DNA from: a bacterium
GTDB taxonomy: Bacteria; Vulcanimicrobiota; Xenobia; Xenobiales; JADMJV01
DNA: 34,392 bases
Assembly: GCA_018266105.1 (NCBI GenBank)
Contig: JAFEBA010000047.1
Location: forward strand, 8,546-42,937
Direction: 5' to 3'
Shown: piece after piece, positions 23,200 to 30,767 of the stretch
Position numbering within the stretch: position 1 is the first letter of the stretch
How the letters are laid out: the number at the start of each line of letters is the position of its first letter
The notes under the pieces: generated by a model
What the model saw: only the letters and a program-made list of their open reading frames with translations
Told to the model about the DNA's origin: nothing
Database searches by the model: none
Position numbers and translations under genes: made by a program

Positions 23200-24315
23200 T
23201 TGAGCAAACTGCGAATTTTGGCCGGCACCCGCAAGGGGGCGTTCATTCTTACTTCAGATTCCAATCGAGAGAAATGGAATGTGAGCGGTCCCCATTTTGC
23301 GGGTTGGGAAATCTATCATGTCAAAGCCTCGCCGGTCAATCCGGACCGAATTTACGCATCTCAGACCAGTGGCTGGTTCGGTCAGGTGATCCAGAGGTCG
23401 GACGATGGCGGTCTGACCTGGCAGGCGGTGGGCAATCAATTTCCCTACGAAGGCGTGCCAGGAACCCATCAATGGTATGACGGCACGCCTCACCCCTGGG
23501 AGTTCAAGCGCGTCTGGCATTTAGAGCCGGATTTGCACGACCCTGAGGTGGTCTACGCGGGTGTGGAGGACGCAGCCCTGTTTCGCTCGGTCGACGGCGG
23601 GCAAAGCTGGCAGGAACTGGCCGGACTGCGTGGCCACGGCTCAGGCCCAGACTGGCAGCCGGGGGCGGGCGGCATGTGCTTGCACACCATTCTGCTCGAC
23701 CCCAAAACTCCCGGGCGCATTTATGTAGCCATTTCGGCCGCTGGAGCATTCCGCAGCGATGACCACGGCCAGAGCTGGAAGCCGATCAACAAAGGTCTGG
23801 TCTCCGAATTTATGCCCGACCCTCAGGCCGAGGTCGGCCACTGTGTGCACCGTCTGGCCATGCACCCTTCCCGTCCCCAAACGCTGTTCATGCAGAAGCA
23901 CTGGGACGTTATGCGTAGCGACGACGCTGGCGATTCCTGGCACGAGATCAGCAATAATCTGCCCAGCGATTTCGGCTTTCCCATTGAAGTGCACGCCCAC
24001 GACCCCGAGACCGTCTACGTCATTCCGCTCAAGAGTGATTCAGAGCGGTTCCCACCCGATGGCAAACTGCGCGTCTACCGCAGTCGCAACGGTGGTCAGC
24101 ACTGGGAAGCCTTGAGCCAGGGCTTGCCCCAAAGCGACTGCTACATCAACGTCCTGCGCGACGCGACCTGCGTGGACCAACTCGATCCCTGCGGCATCTA
24201 TTTTGGCACCACCGGGGGACAGATCTACGTTTCGCCCGATTCAGGCGATCACTGGATTACGGTCGTGCGTGATCTGCCGGCCGTGCTCTCGGTGGAAGTG
24301 CAGACCCTGGCTTGA
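23200..24315 (+). CDS. BNR/Asp-box repeat beta-propeller protein
   Basis: 371 aa. Six Asp boxes: RSDDGGLTW, RSVDGGQSW, RSDDHGQSW, RSDDAGDSW, RSRNGGQHW and VSPDSGDHW, spaced like the blades of a sialidase/VPS10-type propeller. The start, LRILAGTRKGAFILTSD, is the usual N-terminus of a stand-alone family often labelled exo-alpha-sialidase, though no sialidase active-site Arg triad can be assigned. The TTG at 23200, with AGAAAGG nine bases upstream, matches that N-terminus; an ATG at 23059 adds 47 basic residues of poor coding appearance. No signal peptide. Its stop overlaps the next gene by four bases (TTGA), so it is coupled to a MoaD/ThiS-like protein. Confidence 0.85.
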   Translation: MSKLRILAGTRKGAFILTSDSNREKWNVSGPHFAGWEIYHVKASPVNPDRIYASQTSGWFGQVIQRSDDGGLTWQAVGNQFPYEGVPGTHQWYDGTPHPWEFKRVWHLEPDLHDPEVVYAGVEDAALFRSVDGGQSWQELAGLRGHGSGPDWQPGAGGMCLHTILLDPKTPGRIYVAISAAGAFRSDDHGQSWKPINKGLVSEFMPDPQAEVGHCVHRLAMHPSRPQTLFMQKHWDVMRSDDAGDSWHEISNNLPSDFGFPIEVHAHDPETVYVIPLKSDSERFPPDGKLRVYRSRNGGQHWEALSQGLPQSDCYINVLRDATCVDQLDPCGIYFGTTGGQIYVSPDSGDHWITVVRDLPAVLSVEVQTLA

Positions 24316-24608
24316 TCCAGGTCAAACTGCCCGGCCCGCTGCGACTGCTGGCCCAGATCGACGGTGAGGTGTGGCTGGAGGTCTCGGCGCCGGTAACCCA
24401 GCGTACCCTGCTGGACGAACTGGAGCGCCGCTACCCTCCCCTCCTGGGCACCCTGCGCGATGCCCACAGCGGCAAACGCCGGGACTTCATCCGATTTTTC
24501 GCGGAGGGTCAAGATCTGTCCCATCAGTCTCCAGATGACCCTCTGCCTGAGTCGGTGACCCGGGGCCAGGAACCTTATCTGGTGGTAGGTGCCATCGCGG
24601 GCGGGTGA
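24312..24608 (+). CDS. MoaD/ThiS-like ubiquitin-fold protein ending in Gly-Gly
   Basis: 98 aa small beta-grasp protein. IQVKLPGPLRLLAQ opens the first strand, TLLDELERRYPPLLGTLRD gives the helix typical of MoaD, and the chain ends VVGAIAGG: the C-terminal Gly-Gly that E1-like enzymes adenylate for sulfur transfer or conjugation. The TTG start overlaps the stop of the BNR gene (TTGA). No moaE, thiF/moeB or thiS-pathway gene is nearby, so its activating enzyme and role are open: molybdopterin or thiamine sulfur carrier, or a conjugation tag. Confidence 0.87.
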   Translation: MIQVKLPGPLRLLAQIDGEVWLEVSAPVTQRTLLDELERRYPPLLGTLRDAHSGKRRDFIRFFAEGQDLSHQSPDDPLPESVTRGQEPYLVVGAIAGG

Positions 24609-24624
24609 GGGCCTGAAGAAAAGC

Positions 24625-24652
24625 TCAAGCCCCGGCGTGAACCGGGGCTTGA
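24625..24652. terminator. Hairpin after the MoaD-like gene, no T-run
   Basis: TCAAGCCCCGG (24625-24635) and CCGGGGCTTGA (24642-24652) form a perfect 11-bp stem, loop CGTGAA, 17 bases after the stop. Very stable, but no run of T follows on either strand. The rest of the gap to 24875 shows nothing I can assign. Confidence 0.55.
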
Positions 24653-24875
24653 TTGGCCGACCCTGACAGGCAGATACGAAAATTCCACTTTTGTCTGGAA
24701 GGGCGTCCGCAGCGTCAACTGCAGATGGAACGCCAATCTGACTGGTTCGCTTTTGTTCGTCTCCTGGTCGGGGTTCGCTTAACCTGAGTTTAGCCGACCT
24801 TTCGCCCCTCAAGGAGGGACCGCCATACTGTGGCAAATGGTCAGCTTCGAGCTTGCATCAGCCCCTACGAAAGAA

Positions 24876-25868
24876 CTACCGAAAACAAAGTAAGACAGGT
24901 TGGGGGTTGGGCACGGTCAGCCATTCGAAGCGGGTGAATCCGGCTTCGCGGCCCATTTCTTCCAGCTGAGCACGGGTGAAGACAGTGCCGTCCTGAGTCC
25001 ACATCAGCATATTCAGATCAAAAAGATTGGAGAAGACATCCTGGCCGCGAGGGTCGGAGGCCACCATCTCGGCCACCACCAGAACACCGCCCGGATTGAG
25101 GCCCTCGTAGATGCGCTTGAGCAAGACCCGCGAAGCAGCTTCGCCCTCGCTGTGCAGAATGTGACCCAGGAAAGCCACGTCTGATTTGCCTAGCTCCACA
25201 TCACGGAAGTTTCCTGCGCGGAACTGATAGCGTTCGGAGCAACCCAATCGGGTGGCGAAGACTTTAGCCACCTGATCCAGCACCACTTGTCGATCGACCG
25301 CAACTACCTGAAGTTCCGGTTGAGCCGCGGCCAGGGCCAGACTCCACACGGCCGAACCGCAGCCAATATCAATAGCGGTTTTGTAGACAGGCAGGGAGCG
25401 AGCCACCGACTGAGCGGCCGGCCAGTTCAGGTTGAACAGGCTGTCCACAAACCCGGCGAAAAAAGCTCCGTCGTCCTGATCGCTCTCCACTCGGGTCCCT
25501 GGAGCATGTCCCTGACGAATGGCTTCGGGGAGCTGCACCCAGCTGGCAATTTCTCGAGTCTGATGGGCCAGCACTCCCCCGAGATAGGCCTGGCTGCTGG
25601 GCAAAAGGAACATTTCGGTATCCTGGCACAGCTTGAATTGCTCCCCGTGCTGTTGCAGAAGCCCCAGTGAAGTCAGGGTGTGGACCAGCGGCGCCATTCC
25701 GCGCTCCTGACAGCCGCAAGCGGCGGCCAGACTGGCAATCGTGTCTTTCCCCTCGGCAATGGCTGAAAAAACATTGAGTTGAATGGCCGAGTAGACAGCC
25801 ACGCTGGGTACAAACCCGAAGGCGAACTGCATAATTCTTTGAGGATTGGGTGCGGTTTGAGTTTCCAT
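24876..25868 (-). CDS. SAM-dependent O-methyltransferase with N-terminal dimerisation domain
   Basis: 330 aa. Winged-helix dimerisation domain (about 10-95, IQLNVFSAIAEGKDTIASLA, then RGMAPLVHTLTSLGLL) followed by a class I methyltransferase: AIDIGCGSAVWSLALA (165-180) for SAM, VVAVDR for the ribose-binding acid, and GNFRDVELGKSDVAFLGHILH then LNPGGVLVVAEMV. This is the layout of PF00891-type small-molecule O-methyltransferases. ATG 25868 follows GAAGG seven bases upstream; the frame extends to 26027 but overlaps the upstream gene. It starts 13 bases after the end of a TylF-like gene, so the pair is an operon. Confidence 0.88.
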   Translation of the reverse strand: METQTAPNPQRIMQFAFGFVPSVAVYSAIQLNVFSAIAEGKDTIASLAAACGCQERGMAPLVHTLTSLGLLQQHGEQFKLCQDTEMFLLPSSQAYLGGVLAHQTREIASWVQLPEAIRQGHAPGTRVESDQDDGAFFAGFVDSLFNLNWPAAQSVARSLPVYKTAIDIGCGSAVWSLALAAAQPELQVVAVDRQVVLDQVAKVFATRLGCSERYQFRAGNFRDVELGKSDVAFLGHILHSEGEAASRVLLKRIYEGLNPGGVLVVAEMVASDPRGQDVFSNLFDLNMLMWTQDGTVFTRAQLEEMGREAGFTRFEWLTVPNPQPVLLCFR

Positions 25869-25881
25869 ATCCCGGCCTTCG

Positions 25882-26766
25882 TCAGCCCGGCGGCAATTTC
25901 CGCCAGAAATGAACCTGATGATTGACCCTCTGAATGGGATCTTGAATCCCGCGGGCTGCTCGAAAATCATTGACTGCGGCATAGGCGCCGATGACCGGAT
26001 TGTAGTCGTCAATGATAATAAATCCACCCCAGGAAACCTGATCGTAAAGATTTTCCAAGGCTGTCAGGGTGGACTCATACCAGTCCCCATCAAGACGCAG
26101 CAAGGCCAGTTGCCCCTGCCATTTCGGCAGGGTTTCCGAGAACCACCCTTCCAGAAAACAAACTCCCTCGTCCAACAATCCAAACCGCTCAAAATGTGAA
26201 CGAACTTCGGCCTGAGAGACGCAAAAGGAACCGGTTTCTCGCAAAAAGGCGTGCAGCACCGCGTCCAGCAGCCGGTCAGGCTGGGGCAAACCTTGGAAGG
26301 AATCAACCACCCAGGTGCGCCGTCGCCTGCCCACGCCCATGGCCTGCTGGACGGCACGCAGCAAAATGCAGGCCCCACCACGCCACACTCCACATTCCAT
26401 AAAGTCCCCGGGAACGCGCAACCAGATGGCCTGCCGAGCGCACAGGCGCAAATTCTGCAGGGCGTCCGAAGTCAGCAGACTGAGGGCCTCGGGAGAGTTG
26501 ATACGAATCAGCCGGGCCACGTCTTCAACCTGATTCTCGAGCAGAAGACCCCGCAGGATCAGGCTCTGCTCCTGAGGCAGGAGCAGTTTCCCCTTTTTCA
26601 GTGCCCGAGCCTCAGCCGAAAACTGGTTGCGCACCCGGCGCATCAGGGCCCCTGCCCGGCTCAATTCGACGCGTGAAAAAGGCTCGTCCGCGCGCCCACT
26701 CAGCAGAGAACCGGTCACCCCGGCCTGGACCAGATTGAGGTAGGACTCTTCCAGATCAAAGCTCAT
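25882..26766 (-). CDS. TylF/macrocin-O-methyltransferase-family protein
   Basis: 294 aa. Class I SAM-dependent methyltransferase of the TylF type (sugar O-methylation in macrolides and related products). Motifs: VPGDFMECGVWRGGACILL (SAM loop), WVVDSFQGLPQPD, ALLRLDGDWYEST with the metal-binding Asp and WGGFIIIDDYNPVIGA with the second Asp pair. About 85 extra residues precede the domain. No glycosyltransferase, PKS or NRPS gene is in the window, so the acceptor is unknown; cell-surface glycan is a possibility. The start ATG has a GGAG only 17 bases away. It is followed by another methyltransferase in the same operon. Confidence 0.9.
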   Translation of the reverse strand: MSFDLEESYLNLVQAGVTGSLLSGRADEPFSRVELSRAGALMRRVRNQFSAEARALKKGKLLLPQEQSLILRGLLLENQVEDVARLIRINSPEALSLLTSDALQNLRLCARQAIWLRVPGDFMECGVWRGGACILLRAVQQAMGVGRRRRTWVVDSFQGLPQPDRLLDAVLHAFLRETGSFCVSQAEVRSHFERFGLLDEGVCFLEGWFSETLPKWQGQLALLRLDGDWYESTLTALENLYDQVSWGGFIIIDDYNPVIGAYAAVNDFRAARGIQDPIQRVNHQVHFWRKLPPG

Positions 26767-26892
26767 GGCGGCGGGTTCGATCTCCAGTCGGGAACCTCTT
26801 TTGCCATAAACGAGATTTATGACAGCCGGAGGAATTGTATTGGACCGAGAGCGTCTGGCGCCGATACCATTCCAGCACAGGAGGATAGAATT

Positions 26893-27513
26893 ATGCTGAA
26901 GCTCTACAACTCAGATTTATGCCCGTTTGCGCACCGAGCCCGGCTGGTGGTCAGCGCCAAAAGCATTGAACACGACCGGATTCACATCGACTTGAAGAAC
27001 ATGCCGCAGTGGTACAGGGAGCTCTCGCCCAATCAGAGCGTGCCCTTCATCCAGCACGACGAAAAGAGTCTCCCAGAGTCGCTCATCATCATGCAGTATT
27101 TGGATGAAGCCTTTCCAGGCCTGAAGTTGACCCCCGAGGATGCCTATGGGCGAGCTAAGATGCGTCTGGCGCTGGATGCAATCGGGTCCAAGCTGGTCAC
27201 CGCCATCTCACCCGCCTTCCGCGGCCCCGACTTTCAGTTGCCCGCCGATGAAGAGCTCTGGAGCCCGCTCGAAGCCAGCCTGGATGCTGACGGACCTTTC
27301 TGGCTGGGGGCCCAACTGACCCTGGCCGACCTGGCCGCCTACCCCTGGTTTGAGCGCTGGCCCCTCCTTCAGCAGCGCACCGGCCGGGCCCTGAACCTGC
27401 CGCCCCGGCTCAAACGCTGGCTGGCAGCCGTCTCGAATCTGCCGGCCGTGCTCAAGGAAGCCCGCAGCACGGAATTCTACCTGGAGGCCATGGCCCAACC
27501 CGCCGCCCGCTAG
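26893..27513 (+). CDS. Glutathione S-transferase-family protein
   Basis: 206 aa. Thioredoxin-fold N-terminal domain with CPFAHRARL: Cys11 in the omega/SspA-type CPF motif, then QSVPFIQHDEKSLPESLIIMQYLDE, where VPF (cis-Pro) and ES (glutathione binding) are conserved. An all-helical C-terminal domain follows with the LTLADLAAYPW N-capping box. Such proteins are often dehydroascorbate-reductase- or thiol-transferase-like, or regulators such as SspA. AGGAGGA lies seven bases before the ATG, the strongest ribosome-binding site in this area. It is divergent from the TylF-like gene. Confidence 0.92.
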   Translation: MLKLYNSDLCPFAHRARLVVSAKSIEHDRIHIDLKNMPQWYRELSPNQSVPFIQHDEKSLPESLIIMQYLDEAFPGLKLTPEDAYGRAKMRLALDAIGSKLVTAISPAFRGPDFQLPADEELWSPLEASLDADGPFWLGAQLTLADLAAYPWFERWPLLQQRTGRALNLPPRLKRWLAAVSNLPAVLKEARSTEFYLEAMAQPAAR

Positions 27514-27576
27514 GAAGGGGCGAGCGAACGGGAAAAGTTCACGGACGCCTTCGGCCCGGGCCTGTAGAGTCAACAA

Positions 27577-28038
27577 ATGCTACAGCGTTTGATGAACTTC
27601 TACGGCTTCCGGGCCGAACTTTTGGAGGCCGGCGCTCTTTGCCATCTTTTCCCTCGCGGCCAGCATCATCCCGACCTGGACTGGGCGGCCGCCACCTTTC
27701 GACTGCGCGCCCGCCAACAATCTCAAGACCTGTTCGCTCTTTACCGTCTGCCCCAACCGGACATCTGGGTGCTGGTCTTTGAAGTGGACGGGGAATGGGT
27801 GCGCACCTTCGAGCATTGGCCCAACCTTCGCGATGTGGCCGCAGCTCTGCGCCAGGCCATGACTGGCCCTGGGACTCCCTACATTCCCAGCGGCACGCTG
27901 GTGGACGGCCAGCAGGAACTGGAACGGGAGGTGCGGGCCTGGTGGTGGCAGAGACTGCAAGACAACCTGAGAAGTCCCGAACCCGATCCGGAAGACTGGC
28001 CGCACCGCTGGGCCGACTTGCTCATCACCCTGGACTGA
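27577..28038 (+). CDS. Protein of unknown function (153 aa)
   Basis: Unrecognised cytoplasmic protein, Trp-rich near the C-terminus (VRAWWWQRLQDN), with an alpha/beta-looking centre (DIWVLVFEVDGEWVRTFEHW). No signal peptide or membrane segment. A second ATG at 27592 (MNFYGF) is an alternative start; neither has a clear ribosome-binding site. It is 63 bases downstream of the GST gene and ends at a convergent junction with the ArsR-type gene, where a stable hairpin lies. Confidence 0.7.
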   Translation: MLQRLMNFYGFRAELLEAGALCHLFPRGQHHPDLDWAAATFRLRARQQSQDLFALYRLPQPDIWVLVFEVDGEWVRTFEHWPNLRDVAAALRQAMTGPGTPYIPSGTLVDGQQELEREVRAWWWQRLQDNLRSPEPDPEDWPHRWADLLITLD

Positions 28039-28043
28039 GTCGG

Positions 28044-28409
28044 CTAGTTCGGCGTTTCGGCCTGCTGCCAGGCCGAAACGGCATCGTTCAGGGCAGCTGC
28101 GACAGTCCCCAACCGGCTGGTCTCGGCCGCCATAAAGGCCAGGCTCTCCAAGAGCCAGTTGCCCAAACGAGGATTCACCAGATGATAGAAGACCTTTCTG
28201 CCTTCCTTACGCTCGGCGACCAGTCTCTGAATTTTGAGCAGACCCAGATGCTGACTGAGTCGAGAAGGGGAGATCTGAAGCAGCTCCCTTAAGCAAGCGA
28301 CTTCTTTCTCACCCGATTGGAGCTCGAGACAGACCCGCACTCGGTCCGGGTGGGAAAGACTGTCCATGAGTTGAGCCATTTGCTCTGCGGCGATTTTCCT
28401 GTGAGGCAC
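28044..28409 (-). CDS. ArsR-family winged-helix transcriptional regulator
   Basis: About 121 aa. The helix-turn-helix is LRELLQISPSRLSQHLGLLKIQRLV and the wing is AERKEGRKVFYHL, the classic ArsR/SmtB pattern. The ELQSGEKEVACLRELL segment holds a single Cys rather than the ELCVC metal site, so a metal ligand is not obvious. Three starts are possible: TTG 28478, GTG 28409 and ATG 28379; GTG 28409 gives VPHRKIAAEQMAQL, close to the N-terminus of relatives. It is on the same strand as, and downstream of, the second C11 gene; regulation of its neighbours is only a guess. Confidence 0.82.
   Translation of the reverse strand: MPHRKIAAEQMAQLMDSLSHPDRVRVCLELQSGEKEVACLRELLQISPSRLSQHLGLLKIQRLVAERKEGRKVFYHLVNPRLGNWLLESLAFMAAETSRLGTVAAALNDAVSAWQQAETPN
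28053..28080. terminator. 12-bp perfect hairpin inside the end of the ArsR gene
   Basis: CGTTTCGGCCTG (28053-28064) pairs with CAGGCCGAAACG (28069-28080), loop CTGC. It is 15 bases after the stop of the plus-strand gene and inside the last codons of the minus-strand gene. Stable enough to stop transcription but without a T-run. Confidence 0.5.
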
Positions 28410-28499
28410 ACTGCCATAGTAATCACTGGCTCGGCGAAAAGCCAGATTACCAGGTTTAGATATTGTTAAGCTTATCAATGCCTCAGACAGGCCAGGGCA

Positions 28500-29873
28500 C
28501 TAGCGGACCTTGCGCAGCATCTCGTCCCAGCGAGTCTCCTGAGCAAAGCGAGTGGTATGATAAGGATTCATCTTCATCCGAGACTGGCTCTCCGGGTCAA
28601 GATTGGGAATCTGAAAATCATCCGTCAGCGTGGGGGCGGCCGCTTGTTTTCGATACTCGATGTTCAGGCCACTGGCATTGGGATACTTCTGGCTATGCTG
28701 CTCAGCGATCACTGCCTCGCCCAGAGCGCTCTTCACCTGAGCCGCGGCTTCCGCAATCTCCCCCCCGAACTTTGCTCCGGCCAGCTGCACCAGGTGGCCA
28801 GCGTCGGCGAAGTCATAGAATTTCTGAGCCTGCTGAGCGACCGGCGCGAAATCTTTGGGAGTGAGGTTGCTGTCCAGCACCTTGCCCGCAAAGTTGTCCA
28901 GGGCAGCCGAAACATTGCCCATTTTGCTCAAGTCAATGGCGGACATGGTTCCAAGGTCTCGTTGGTGACCTTCCGCCATGGAGACGATGGCCTTGGCCAT
29001 ATCGGCCGGAGTCAACGGATCACGGGCTCGCAGAGCGGCGGCAGCGTAGTTGAGCACTTTGCCACTCAAAATGCGACTATTGGCGTTGCTCTGCTTGCCC
29101 AGTGCCTCGTCATACTGCCACCCGGCCCCGCCTTCAACTTCCTCCGAAGCCACCATGTACGAAGCATAGTCCTTCAGTTGATGGGCGATCTCTGTGGAAG
29201 CCATCAGGCACTCGTCGAAGCCGAGCACGTCAATCTTTCGACCGGTCTTTTCCTGCGCGCTTTTCAAAGCGGTTTCCAGATCTGTTGCATTCATCCAGCT
29301 ATCGGTCGATTCGGAGTGGTGAGCACCCTTCCAGCCGGCCCCGTGATCTGAACAGACCAGAAAGAAGTGTTTGGAGGGATACTCCTTCATGGCCCAGGCG
29401 ATGGAATCGGCCAAATTTTCGGCGCGCGCCATATCGTGGCTCCGGCCAAGGTCCTGAAGGACGGGAGACTTGAGACCAGGAGTCGAGTCCGTTTCAAGTT
29501 TTAGGCGCACCACCGAACCCCCCCTGGGCTGGTGAGAGGTTTCGGCCACCACGTTCATTTCGCTGGTGCTGCCCACGCGCTCGGCTTCGTCCAGATCGGA
29601 CTGCATGTAGCTGTACAGGTTATTGTCGGAGACGGAATAGATCAGAACAGTCCAATCTTTGAGCTGGGGTTGAGCCGGCGGCGCGGGCTGCTGAACCGGG
29701 GGTTGCTGCTGTGCAGGGGGCTGCTGTGCAGGGGGTTGCTGTGCAGGGGGTTGCTGGGCCGGAGGCTGACCGGGCTGAAACTCGTCACGAAGCGACAGTT
29801 CTGCACCAGGCTGTGGAGACTTGGAGACAACCGGGCTACGAAATGCGGGAGTGTGCGTGCTTTGAATGATCAT
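28500..29873 (-). CDS. Clostripain-family (C11) cysteine peptidase, copy 2, with PPAQQ repeats
   Basis: 457 aa. His177 in VCSDHGAGWKG and Cys222 in GFDECLMASTEIAHQL give the catalytic pair. The catalytic domain begins KDWTVLIYSVSDNN at residue 72, in common with copy 1. The first 70 residues are disordered: FRSPVVSKSPQPGAELS followed by five PPAQQ units (36-62). No Sec signal peptide. AAGAGGA lies seven bases before the ATG. A glycine-rich membrane protein gene ends 32 bases upstream on the same strand, so the two are an operon. Substrate and location unknown; the Pro/Gln tail may be an export or attachment segment. Confidence 0.92.
   Translation of the reverse strand: MIIQSTHTPAFRSPVVSKSPQPGAELSLRDEFQPGQPPAQQPPAQQPPAQQPPAQQQPPVQQPAPPAQPQLKDWTVLIYSVSDNNLYSYMQSDLDEAERVGSTSEMNVVAETSHQPRGGSVVRLKLETDSTPGLKSPVLQDLGRSHDMARAENLADSIAWAMKEYPSKHFFLVCSDHGAGWKGAHHSESTDSWMNATDLETALKSAQEKTGRKIDVLGFDECLMASTEIAHQLKDYASYMVASEEVEGGAGWQYDEALGKQSNANSRILSGKVLNYAAAALRARDPLTPADMAKAIVSMAEGHQRDLGTMSAIDLSKMGNVSAALDNFAGKVLDSNLTPKDFAPVAQQAQKFYDFADAGHLVQLAGAKFGGEIAEAAAQVKSALGEAVIAEQHSQKYPNASGLNIEYRKQAAAPTLTDDFQIPNLDPESQSRMKMNPYHTTRFAQETRWDEMLRKVR
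29688..29768 (-). repeat. Tandem 15-bp coding repeats (PPAQQ)
   Basis: Encodes residues 36-62 of C11 copy 2. Near-perfect 15-base units, most with the same codons, which indicates recent slippage expansion. Confidence 0.8.
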
Positions 29874-29905
29874 GATCGTGTCCTCTTCTTTTCAAATGGT
29901 GTGGT

Positions 29906-30382
29906 TCAGGCGGCGCGGCGGGCCAGATAGGCCCCGACCGATGCGCCGATGAGGCCCCCGACGATGGGACCCGCGGCCGGGGCCAGCAGACCGACTGGAT
30001 AGGCCAGCCCGGCTGCTGCGCCAGACACACTGGCCAGCAAGAATCCACCGGCTGCAATCGTGCCGCAAGTGGATGCGATGTCGTTGATAGGGTCGCCGTT
30101 CAGGCTCTGCTCGAGGCCTTCACGGAAGATGGGACCGGCCGCGACCAGGGTGGCAGCTCCCGCGCCAAGTCCGGCCAGTGAGGCCAGAGCGGCAGCTCCC
30201 TGAGCTCCGGCGATGGCGCCCAGCAAGGCTCCACTCACTCCGCCCGCCACCGTCAACGAGCGGGTTGAGCGAGACAACTCCACCCCATCGGGAGAGGGTT
30301 GGGGCCCTTCCGGTGCGGGCTTAGGGTTGGGCCTCAAGAGAGGCCGGATGGTGGGGTTCTGCTGGAATGCGTTGACTCTCAT
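29906..30382 (-). CDS. Glycine-rich membrane protein in operon with C11 copy 2 (158 aa)
   Basis: Unrecognised. About 45 Pro-rich polar residues (RPLLRPNPKPAPEGPQPS, then DGVELSRSTRS) are followed by Gly/Ala-rich hydrophobic stretches at about 45-82, 104-126 and 130-153, with GxxxG patterns (GGVSGALLGAIAGAQG). The fold suggests glycine-zipper helices that insert in or oligomerise at a membrane. The N-terminal segment shares a short Pro-rich x-G-x-E-L-S element with C11 copy 2 (PDGVELS here, QPGAELS there). AAGGAGAA seven bases before the ATG fixes the start at 30382. Partner or substrate of the peptidase is a reasonable guess. Confidence 0.75.
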   Translation of the reverse strand: MRVNAFQQNPTIRPLLRPNPKPAPEGPQPSPDGVELSRSTRSLTVAGGVSGALLGAIAGAQGAAALASLAGLGAGAATLVAAGPIFREGLEQSLNGDPINDIASTCGTIAAGGFLLASVSGAAAGLAYPVGLLAPAAGPIVGGLIGASVGAYLARRAA

Positions 30383-30412
30383 GGTTTCTTCTCCTTGCAA
30401 ACTCTTTATTTC

Positions 30413-30428
30413 TTAATTTTGAAATTAA
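30413..30428. promoter_or_regulatory. AT-rich 7+2+7 palindrome between promoter and ribosome-binding site
   Basis: TTAATTT (30413-30419) and AAATTAA (30422-30428) with a two-base centre. It lies just downstream of the predicted transcription start of the glycine-rich/C11 operon, where a repressor would block initiation. Confidence 0.4.
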
Positions 30429-30436
30429 CGGAGAAG

Positions 30437-30464
30437 AGAATATCTGGTGTTGCCATGTTGTGAA
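30437..30464 (-). promoter_or_regulatory. Putative promoter of the glycine-rich/C11 operon with 11-bp hexamer pair
   Basis: On the minus strand TTCACA (30464-30459) is a -35-like element and TATTCT (30442-30437) a -10, 16 bases apart. GCAACA (30453-30448) lies exactly 11 bases after TTCACA, giving a hexamer pair of the kind seen upstream of the Cys-rich gene and C11 copy 1. Start codon is 55 bases further. Confidence 0.4.
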
Positions 30465-30767
30465 CAACAGTAGAGTCATACCCGATTCGCCGGTCTGACC
30501 AAAACCATCGGGATGAGAGCAACTTTCCACCAGCAGCGAGGACGGTTTTTCGCATCCCGACTCCCCGCCTACGGCTTGAACAAGACCCGCGCCCCGCATG
30601 GGGCTTCGCAGCCCGAAGGTGTGCCTGTTTCGCCCCTGTGCGTCGCGTCAGAGTGACTCTGTCAGACACCGACCGCACAGCCCACGGCACCTGCCGATCA
30701 GCTCGATGCTTCACTGCGAGACTGCTCACAGCGGGTAAAATCACTTCCCCCACAAAAGGACAAGGTA
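30465..30767. other. Gene-free stretch upstream of the lipoprotein
   Basis: About 300 bases between the glycine-rich/C11 operon promoter and the lipoprotein gene. Open frames in it are short and lack ribosome-binding sites. A short GCCCC-GCAT-GGGGC hairpin is present near 30594. I see no riboswitch, RNA gene or repeat. Confidence 0.4.

Noticed and set aside
24811..24937. Strong AAGGAGGGA followed by a GTG small frame on the plus strand
   Set aside because: The frame is about 35 codons, runs into the antisense of the methyltransferase and has no recognisable feature.
26840..26875. TTGGAC and GATACC with 17-base spacing upstream of the GST gene
   Set aside because: Only three of six matches in each box; too weak to list as a promoter.
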